A DNA stretch of 64,000 nucleotides, taken from contig NZ_ASWD01000002.1 of the NCBI RefSeq assembly GCF_000407485.1, forward strand, positions 1 through 64,000, given 5' to 3'. The DNA is from Enterococcus pallens ATCC BAA-351 (GTDB taxonomy: Bacteria; Bacillota; Bacilli; Lactobacillales; Enterococcaceae). A model generated the notes under the pieces. It saw only the letters and a program-made list of their open reading frames with translations. It did no database searches and was not told where the DNA came from. A program made the position numbers and the translations under genes. Every line of letters begins with the position of its first letter. The stretch's first letter is position 1. Of the stretch, positions 57,783 to 64,000 are shown piece by piece.

Positions 57783-59615
57783 TTACTCCTCAAAAAATTT
57801 TTCCTGCAGACTGTACTGCTTCCCTGCTGTAATATCATACTGAATCATCTGATAATCCTTATAGATATCTTCTTGCTTTTTATTTAGTCGGGCTGTTTCA
57901 CCCCATTGACCACTTTGGTAATACATTCCTTTTTCAAAAGCCGGAATCTCTTCCTGTAGAGTTAACAACAGCTGATGAAATCCCGTAGTTTGAACACCCG
58001 CTTGATTAAGCAAATCAGGCGTAAAATAAAAAGGACTGGTTATAGCATTCTGTTGATCCTGCTTCTTCAATTGATGGCGATTATCGTATAAGAAAAACTC
58101 TGTTTCATGCAATGTGTGTCCAGCATTTTCTACTTGAATCTTCTCGCTGTAAATTCCTGGTAAGTGATCACCCCAAAAAACAACCAATGTTCGTTGATCT
58201 AACGTATCCAGTTTCTTTAGGAATTCTTTCAATGATTCACTAGCATAGTAAATATCCTGCAGGTAATTGTTTACCGAAGCGTTATTGTCTCCATAAGCTT
58301 GGAAATCATTCTTAGTATATTTTCCGTTGTAAGGCATATGAGTCTGCATAGTAACTAAATGGATAAACTGTGGATTGTTTTTAGCTAATAGATCCCAAAT
58401 TTCTTCATAAGCAGATGCATCAGAAATATACGGATTGTTTTCCTGTGTCTCTGTATGCTTCATTGTATCCTCATCTAAAAACTGGTCAAACCCCAATACC
58501 TCATATACGTCTTTTCGTTTATACATTGACGTATTATACGGATGGATAGCTGTTGTGTCATAATTCCGTCCTTTCAACAAGGAAACTAATGAAGGCAATC
58601 GATCCATTTTAGGTACCAGCATCGTATACGGTGTGGTCATTTGTGGATTGAACAACTCCATCGAAAAGCTGGTAAGAGCTTCAAATTCGATGTTGGCTGT
58701 TCCTCCACCATAATTTTGTGAAAGCATTTGGCCACTGTAGGTAGATTCAGCAATTTCGCGATAGTCAGCCAATGGGTCTCCACCATTGATTTGAATTCCT
58801 TTTAAACGGCTTGGATCTGAAAAGCTTTCATTCATAATGTACACAATATTTGGTGTTTCATCTGATTCATCTTTAGGGACTTCCGAAGTATATTTTTCTG
58901 TGATCTTTTTGACAGCTGCTTGAGAATAGCCTTCAGGTTCATCCATCGGCTCTACCCTTAGGTTATATAAAAAACCACCCATAAAGCCAGTATTATAATA
59001 ATTCATTTCCTGACTGTAAGGAATCCATAGAGCTGTTTTATTGTAGGCCTTACGAAGCAAATTGTCGGGACTATTAAAATGACTGATATAGAGCAATCCC
59101 AAACTGCTAATTGCTAAAACAACGAAACGAGTAATCTGCTGTTTTTTAGTCAGCTTTCGACTTCTATAAATGCTGAAACCAGTAATCGCAATGCCAACAA
59201 TCAGCAGTAAAAGAAAACCAATAAATAGGGGCCAGCCAACAAGATCACGAATCATACCAAACTCCTTGATCATTTTTAAATCATCTGGATAGATCGGCTC
59301 TGTCCGATACTTCATTTTGAGATAATCTGCAATTCCAATGCCGATAATCAAAAAAGTATAAAACAAACTGCCAAATAGAAAAGAGCCCATAATACTTGTG
59401 ATAAATAAATAGACAATCAGTAATACTAAGCAGCCCAGAAAAAATTTCTCTGTATGCCAGGAAAAGGCAAACTTGAAGGCTAAATCAAAAGAAAAATCAT
59501 TTTGCGCTAATTGTAAAAATAGATTGGAAACAATTATCAGCAAAAGAATGCCTAAAATACCTCCAGCTGTTTTCACTATTCTTTTATGTTCGCGTAATTT
59601 ATTAATGTTAGTCAA
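57783..59615 (-). CDS. LTA synthase-like sulfatase-fold membrane protein
   Basis: The 610-aa protein has five N-terminal membrane spans (about 15-190) and an extracellular sulfatase-like domain with the metal/nucleophile region YIMNESFSDPSR (about 252), a TANIEFEALTSF segment, and the FWGDHLPG metal motif (about 482). It belongs to the phosphoglycerol-transferase family of LtaS. It could make lipoteichoic acid or modify another glycerophosphate polymer. Confidence 0.83.
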   Translation of the reverse strand: MTNINKLREHKRIVKTAGGILGILLLIIVSNLFLQLAQNDFSFDLAFKFAFSWHTEKFFLGCLVLLIVYLFITSIMGSFLFGSLFYTFLIIGIGIADYLKMKYRTEPIYPDDLKMIKEFGMIRDLVGWPLFIGFLLLLIVGIAITGFSIYRSRKLTKKQQITRFVVLAISSLGLLYISHFNSPDNLLRKAYNKTALWIPYSQEMNYYNTGFMGGFLYNLRVEPMDEPEGYSQAAVKKITEKYTSEVPKDESDETPNIVYIMNESFSDPSRLKGIQINGGDPLADYREIAESTYSGQMLSQNYGGGTANIEFEALTSFSMELFNPQMTTPYTMLVPKMDRLPSLVSLLKGRNYDTTAIHPYNTSMYKRKDVYEVLGFDQFLDEDTMKHTETQENNPYISDASAYEEIWDLLAKNNPQFIHLVTMQTHMPYNGKYTKNDFQAYGDNNASVNNYLQDIYYASESLKEFLKKLDTLDQRTLVVFWGDHLPGIYSEKIQVENAGHTLHETEFFLYDNRHQLKKQDQQNAITSPFYFTPDLLNQAGVQTTGFHQLLLTLQEEIPAFEKGMYYQSGQWGETARLNKKQEDIYKDYQMIQYDITAGKQYSLQEKFFEE

Positions 59616-59674
59616 CTCCTACTAATCAATCATTGGTTATTTTAGCGAGAAATCAACTAAAAGTAAAGATGACA

Positions 59675-60829
59675 TTATTTGTGGGGCTGCGCTAAAACAC
59701 GTACCCGCTTCATCCCAGCAAGCTGCTGCAATCTCTCGGCTGTTTGTTGCAATTTCACCTCTTCAACTGACTCGACATCAATAATTACGTAAATGAAATC
59801 TCCTTTACGATTACTGATCATGTCTACAATCTCAAGTGATTCCTCTGAGATTGCCTCAATTATTTTTTGCCACATCTTCGATTGATTCTCATAAAATAGT
59901 GTGAAGCGATACTCTCCTCTAAAGGGTAGCTTTGCTGTAGGAAAGTTCACGGAATCTTTTACCGTGCCGTGGAGCAAAAATGCTTTCAAAGCTTTGGCAG
60001 CCGCTGCCCCACTCCCACTGAGAGCTTCTTCTGTCGTTCCGCCAATATGAGGAAGCTGCAGAATCTTCTTGTGACCTTGTAATTCGCTTTCGGGAAAATC
60101 GGTAATATAGCCAGCCAATTGTTCGTTTTCAATGGCCTCCAAAACAGCCGAGCTGTCGACAATTTCTCCCCGACCAAAGTTTAGAAGATAGGCTGTTGAT
60201 TTCATATGCTGTAATTCTTGCTTAGAAAGCAGCTGTTCAGTGTTCTCTGATAAAGGCAGTAACACTACAATGAAATCTGCTTCAGTCAAAATGGTCTCTA
60301 AAGAAGCAAAACGCATAATGTCACTTTCTGGATCATTGCGAGCGTAGCCTAAGACTTCCATACCTAATTCGTAGCAGCTTTCTGCCACTAAAGAACCAAT
60401 TGCTCCGATTCCTAAAAGCCCCACCGTTTTCCCCTGTAATTCTTGGCCAACAAAATCAGCACGCTTTTCTTCAGCCATAGTTAATAGGTCACTGCTTTTT
60501 AGCTGTTCAACCATCTCAGCAGCTTGGAAAATAGGGCGAGCTGTCAGAAACAGACTAGCCAAGACTAATTCCTTTACTGCATTAGCATTCTGACCAGGTG
60601 TGTTCATAACGATTGTTCCATTTTGAGTCGCTGCTGCTACATCAATAGTATTAATGCCCACGCCTGCCCGAGCAATTGCTAATAGCTGATCATTTAAAGT
60701 CTCCGCTTCAACTTCACCGCTGCGAATCATCAAAGCATCTCCAGCTTTAGTTGTAACTTTAAAATGCTTTTTGTCTAATGTTGTTAGCTGCTCTTCATCG
60801 AAATCCGCTAATAATTGAATCTTGTACAT
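59675..60829 (-). CDS. D-3-phosphoglycerate-dehydrogenase-like protein with C-terminal ACT domain
   Basis: The 384-aa D-2-hydroxyacid dehydrogenase has the Rossmann motif LGIGAIGS, catalytic Arg in FGRGEIV, Glu in FPESEL and His in LPHIGG, and an ACT-like tail (about 310-384). It would oxidise 3-phosphoglycerate for serine synthesis. No serC or serB is next to it. The 60829 ATG follows AGAGGTG, only about 15 bp after the T run of the nadE terminator, so it depends on read-through or an internal promoter. Confidence 0.78.
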   Translation of the reverse strand: MYKIQLLADFDEEQLTTLDKKHFKVTTKAGDALMIRSGEVEAETLNDQLLAIARAGVGINTIDVAAATQNGTIVMNTPGQNANAVKELVLASLFLTARPIFQAAEMVEQLKSSDLLTMAEEKRADFVGQELQGKTVGLLGIGAIGSLVAESCYELGMEVLGYARNDPESDIMRFASLETILTEADFIVVLLPLSENTEQLLSKQELQHMKSTAYLLNFGRGEIVDSSAVLEAIENEQLAGYITDFPESELQGHKKILQLPHIGGTTEEALSGSGAAAAKALKAFLLHGTVKDSVNFPTAKLPFRGEYRFTLFYENQSKMWQKIIEAISEESLEIVDMISNRKGDFIYVIIDVESVEEVKLQQTAERLQQLAGMKRVRVLAQPHK

Positions 60830-60842
60830 GTTCTTCACCTCT

Positions 60843-60878
60843 TTAAAAAAAGAAACTGGAAGCAAATCCTTCCAGTTT
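60843..60878 (-). terminator. Terminator after nadE
   Basis: The arms AAACTGGAAG and CTTCCAGTTT are followed on the reverse strand by TCTTTTTTTAAA. The hairpin lies directly before the SD of the next gene. Confidence 0.8.
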
Positions 60879-60886
60879 TCCCAAAG

Positions 60887-61714
60887 TTATTGTTTCCAAA
60901 AATCATCAAAGACCGTAATCGGCAAATGACGTTTGTGCTCCGTTTTATTCCACCAGTTTTCAATCGTTTCCTGCGCTTTTTCACTGATTTTTTTGCCCTC
61001 TAGATAATCATCAATATTATCATACGTTACACCTAGAGCAACCTCATCAGCAACTAAAGGTTTGCCATCCTCTAAGTCAGCTGTTGGTACTTTCAAATAA
61101 ATGGCTTCTTCAGCTCCTAATTCTTTTAGCAGCATCTTTCCTTGTCGTTTGTTTAAACGGAACAACGGAAGAATATCTGCACCGCCATCCCCAAACTTGG
61201 TAAAGAAGCCGGTAATGTTTTCAGCAGCATGATCTGTTCCAATTACTGCACCGCTTTTTTCACCAGCGATACCATATTGCGTAATCATACGTTGTCTTGC
61301 TTTAATGTTTCCTTTATTGAAATCACTGACAGTTAGTCCAGCTTCTTCTAGTGCTGCTACCTGAGCATCTACAGCTGGCTTAATATTTACCCGCAAACTT
61401 ACGTCTGGTTGAATAAAAGCAAGCGAACGCTGTGCATCTGCTTCATCAGATTGTTCACCATAAGGCAAGCGAACAGCAATAAATTGATACTGATCGTTTC
61501 CCGTCTCTTCTCGCATTTCTTCCATAGCTAATTGAGCTATGCGTCCAGCTAAGGATGAGTCCTGTCCACCGCTGATCCCCAACACAAATGTTTTTAAGAA
61601 AGTATGAGCCTTTAAATAGTCCTTTAAAAAAGTAATGCTGCGTAAAATCTCAGCTTTTGGATCAATCGTTGGTTTAACACCCAGCTCTTTAATGATTTCC
61701 GTTTGCAGTGTCAT
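60887..61714 (-). CDS. nadE: Ammonia-dependent NAD+ synthetase
   Basis: The 275-aa enzyme makes NAD+ from deamido-NAD+, ATP and ammonia. The PP-loop GISGGQDSS and the [12 protein letters not shown] and [10 protein letters not shown] motifs are present. It overlaps pncB by 26 bp with its own SD (AAGGAGCG), so the two are co-translated. Confidence 0.95.
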   Translation of the reverse strand: MTLQTEIIKELGVKPTIDPKAEILRSITFLKDYLKAHTFLKTFVLGISGGQDSSLAGRIAQLAMEEMREETGNDQYQFIAVRLPYGEQSDEADAQRSLAFIQPDVSLRVNIKPAVDAQVAALEEAGLTVSDFNKGNIKARQRMITQYGIAGEKSGAVIGTDHAAENITGFFTKFGDGGADILPLFRLNKRQGKMLLKELGAEEAIYLKVPTADLEDGKPLVADEVALGVTYDNIDDYLEGKKISEKAQETIENWWNKTEHKRHLPITVFDDFWKQ

Positions 61715-63185
61715 TGTATCGCTCCTTCATTTTTGCTACAGATTTTCGTACTTCTTCCATAATTCTATTCTTATGATCCCAGCAATCTTGTGACAAGTCC
61801 ACTGGGTACTTCTGAGGGTTTAAATCCCGCTTGTATTCTTCCCATAGCGAATCCAAATTATCTTTGGCAGTTTGCTTCACTTCTTCAATTGTCGGCAATT
61901 CATATACACACTCACCTGCCACAAAAATATCCTGTAATATAGGCCGAGCTGTAAAATTGCGGACAATTTTATTAATATAAGTATAAACTGGATGAAACAT
62001 GAAAATTTCTTCCACTTCACGAGGATCTTCATTCCACAGGGTTACATAGTCCCCCTCAGATTTCCCGTCTGAATTACGAGTAATGCGCCAGACTTGTTTT
62101 TTACCTGGAGTCGTTACTTTCTCAGCATTGCTTGACAGCTTGATCGTATCAATCATCTTTCCATTGCCATCTTCAATCGATACAAGTTTAAAGACTGCAC
62201 CCAAGGCCGGTTGATCATAGGCAGTGATTAGTTTTGTACCTACTCCCCAAACATCAATTTTAGCATGCTGCATTTTTAAGTTTTGAATCGTACTTTCGTC
62301 TAAATCATTAGAAGCATAGATTTTAGCATTTGGGAAGCCTGCTTCATCCAACTGCTGCCGAACTCGTTTAGAAATGTAAGCCATGTCTCCACTGTCAATT
62401 CGTACACCCAAGAAATTGATTTTATCTCCCATTTCGCGGGCCACTCGAATCGCACTTGGAACACCAGAATTTAGCGTATCATAAGTATCCACTAGGAAAA
62501 CACAATCTTTATGGGTTTGTGCGTAAGCCAGAAAAGCTTCGTAGTCATTACCATAGGATTGAACCAAAGAATGAGCATGAGTGCCGCTATCCGGAATACC
62601 AAAAATTTTACCTGCTCGAACGTTGCTGGTAGCATCTGCTCCCCCGATATAAGCTGCTCGAGTTCCCCAAATAGCTGCATCCAATTCTTGGGCACGTCGG
62701 GTTCCAAATTCCAACAGGGGATCATCACCAATGACTGATTTTATTCTAGCAGCTTTAGTAGCAATCAATGTTTGGAAATTGACGATATTTAGTAATGCTG
62801 TTTCCACTAATTGACAATGAAGCAACGGTCCTTCCACTTGAATGATCGGCTCGTTGTTAAATACCAATTCTCCCTCTACTGCTGAACGGACAGTACAAGC
62901 AAATTTGAAGTTGCGTAAGTATTCAATAAATTCTAGTGGATAGTTTTCGACTTCTGCCAAATAGGCCAGATCACTTTCACTAAAGGTTAATTCTTCCAAA
63001 TATTTTACTAAACGTTCTAGTCCCGCAAAGATGACATACCCATTTTCAAAAGGCATTGTGCGAAAGTAGCACTCAAAAACTGCATGCAAATCTGCCCTTC
63101 CGGTTTCCCAATATGTTTTCATCATATTGATTTGATACAAATCTGTATGCAGCGTTAAACTGTCATCCTCGTATAGCTTTTCCAT
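61689..63185 (-). CDS. pncB: Nicotinate phosphoribosyltransferase
   Basis: The 498-aa enzyme converts nicotinate and PRPP to nicotinate mononucleotide in the NAD salvage pathway. The TDLYQINM start, GTRRAQ and GVRIDSGD motifs match the family. The 63185 ATG follows GGAG by 7 bp, and another ATG two codons upstream is too close to the SD. Confidence 0.94.
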   Translation of the reverse strand: MEKLYEDDSLTLHTDLYQINMMKTYWETGRADLHAVFECYFRTMPFENGYVIFAGLERLVKYLEELTFSESDLAYLAEVENYPLEFIEYLRNFKFACTVRSAVEGELVFNNEPIIQVEGPLLHCQLVETALLNIVNFQTLIATKAARIKSVIGDDPLLEFGTRRAQELDAAIWGTRAAYIGGADATSNVRAGKIFGIPDSGTHAHSLVQSYGNDYEAFLAYAQTHKDCVFLVDTYDTLNSGVPSAIRVAREMGDKINFLGVRIDSGDMAYISKRVRQQLDEAGFPNAKIYASNDLDESTIQNLKMQHAKIDVWGVGTKLITAYDQPALGAVFKLVSIEDGNGKMIDTIKLSSNAEKVTTPGKKQVWRITRNSDGKSEGDYVTLWNEDPREVEEIFMFHPVYTYINKIVRNFTARPILQDIFVAGECVYELPTIEEVKQTAKDNLDSLWEEYKRDLNPQKYPVDLSQDCWDHKNRIMEEVRKSVAKMKERYNDTANGNH

Positions 63186-63225
63186 AATCATGCTCCTTTT
63201 AGTAATTTCAATGGTTCTATTATAT

Positions 63226-63255
63226 CAAAAAAAAGGAAAAGCGTACGGCTTTTCC
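63226..63255 (-). terminator. Terminator after the DUF1827 gene
   Basis: The arms GGAAAAGC/GCTTTTCC are followed on the reverse strand by TTTTTTTT. It separates the DUF1827 gene from pncB. Confidence 0.85.
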
Positions 63256-63271
63256 TCTTTTATCACAAATT

Positions 63272-63628
63272 CTATTTCACATTGTATTCAATTAAAATAA
63301 TATCCTTATAGTTATGACGGGGGCGTATACCCATTTCCATGATCTGTTTTTTATAGCCTACATTAACGGTAACCTCTTTGCGATCAACCTTTAGAATGCG
63401 ATGGATGATCGTATCCACCTCGTCATGCTTTATTTTTCGCTGACGATTCAACAGCAGCAAAGAAATAGTATCAAAGCGATCCAAATAGATAATCTTTGTA
63501 CGATCGTAAGCGTACAGTTTATATAGTTTGACTGCCTGCTGATTAGCAAACGTCAGCTTAGATAATTCTGGATACATTGCTTCAAGATTAACATTACTGG
63601 TAATTGGGGTCTCGATTAATTTCATCAT
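63272..63628 (-). CDS. DUF1827 family protein
   Basis: The 118-aa protein resembles DUF1827, found in Lactobacillales, with unknown function. The mixed alpha/beta pattern (VKLYKLYAYDRTKIIYLDRF, then VTVNVGYKKQIMEMG) has no clear active site. Two adjacent ATGs are possible; the second sits at better SD distance (GGAG). Confidence 0.75.
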   Translation of the reverse strand: MMKLIETPITSNVNLEAMYPELSKLTFANQQAVKLYKLYAYDRTKIIYLDRFDTISLLLLNRQRKIKHDEVDTIIHRILKVDRKEVTVNVGYKKQIMEMGIRPRHNYKDIILIEYNVK

Positions 63629-63766
63629 TCACACTCCTTTTTTTGCTATTGTATCACAAGGATGTGAACATATTAATCAGCGAGTCCCGTTAATCGCAAA
63701 AATTCCTTAAAAAAAAGCATAAGTTTTTCTAACATCCTACAAAGCCTTGCTATCCATTGTTAAATC

Positions 63767-63807
63767 AGAAAAACAGAAGCCAAGGACAAAAAGGTCTATG
63801 GCTTCTG
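63767..63807 (-). terminator. Terminator of the flavoprotein gene
   Basis: The arms CAGAAGCCA and TGGCTTCTG with an inner GACC/GGTC-like stem are followed on the reverse strand by TTTTTC. Confidence 0.8.
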
Positions 63808-63814
63808 AGTTTGT

Positions 63815-64000
63815 TTATTTGGCTGTAGTTTTACTTGCACTCTCAGCTGCTAATTTTCCTGAAGTTAATGCCCAAGCATTATTTGCTCCTGATGGTGAAT
63901 CAGTTCCCATAACACCACCGACTACTTCACCAGCAGCGTATAGACCTTGAATAGCTTCACCAGATTTGTTTAACACTTCCAGCTGATCGTTCGCTACAAG
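63815..64000 (-). CDS. Flavocytochrome c / fumarate-reductase-like flavoprotein, 3' end
   Basis: Only the last 61 codons and the stop lie in the window; the gene continues past the right edge. The product ends with GLYAAGEVVGGVMG and then GANNAWALTSGKLAAE, the C-terminal FAD-binding motif of soluble fumarate reductase and urocanate-reductase-like flavoproteins. Substrate cannot be judged from this fragment. Confidence 0.85.
   Translation of the reverse strand, partial: LVANDQLEVLNKSGEAIQGLYAAGEVVGGVMGTDSPSGANNAWALTSGKLAAESASKTTAK

Overview
The window is low-GC Gram-positive DNA from a lactic acid bacterium, most likely an Enterococcus. The clues are the 5' end of a 16S rRNA at the left edge, a maltose locus built like the enterococcal one (PTS IICBA, maltose-6'-phosphate phosphatase, maltose phosphorylase), MurT/GatD, a SufCDSUB operon, a DUF1827 protein and a methionine T-box. 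It reads as ordinary chromosome. I saw no insertion sequences, prophage, CRISPR array or integrase.

Layout. 1-475: start of an rRNA operon running leftward out of the window, driven by three tandem promoters spaced 84 bp apart. 0.5-7.7 kb: divergent maltose locus (malT-mapP leftward; malP-pgmB-malR rightward), with a MalR-type operator in each promoter. 7.8-11.2 kb: a membrane-anchored phosphoesterase, an RpiR-type regulator and an unrecognised 386-aa protein. 11.5-16.7 kb: sufCDSUB. 16.9-20.7 kb: a DeoR-type regulator and a fructose-like PTS plus class II aldolase operon. 20.8-23.7 kb: metNIQ behind a methionine T-box. 23.8-32.7 kb: housekeeping genes (GcvH-like, ArsC-like, rodA, DUF1361, tRNA-Thr, DUF2187, upp, glyA, Sua5/YwlC, prmC, prfA, tdk), with a cluster of DnaA boxes between the Sua5/YwlC gene and prmC. 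32.9-39.4 kb: K+ transporter, murT-gatD, manA, a serine hydrolase and a VOC protein. 39.8-48.5 kb: a nine-gene catabolic operon (class II aldolase, PRD regulator, mannose-family PTS IIA/IIB/IIC/IID, Zn dehydrogenase, FGGY kinase, DUF4428 zinc-ribbon protein). 48.8-54 kb: small genes (DUF805, degenerate rhodanese, azoreductase, AI-2E-type permease, orphan glucitol IIA, lactonase, a 53-aa protein). 54-57 kb: a P-type cation ATPase behind a yybP-ykoY-type (Mn2+) riboswitch. 57-64 kb: TtcA-like protein, LTA-synthase-like protein, a 3-phosphoglycerate-dehydrogenase-like protein, nadE-pncB, DUF1827, and the 3' end of a flavoprotein gene.

How genes work together. Maltose enters as maltose-6'-phosphate, is dephosphorylated by MapP, split by MalP to glucose plus beta-glucose-1-phosphate, and PgmB makes glucose-6-phosphate. 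The two PTS/aldolase operons look like separate sugar or polyol routes ending in triose phosphates. The PRD-regulated operon is the best candidate for an uncharacterised pathway: its gene set is unusual, and two near-identical 20-bp palindromes 149 bp apart lie upstream, one just upstream of the presumed -35 position. Other points worth a second look are the DnaA-box cluster, TGAACG repeats shared by the DeoR-type gene and the fructose-like operon, and the riboswitch-controlled ATPase. Start codons were moved inward from the longest frame wherever a Shine-Dalgarno sequence decided it.
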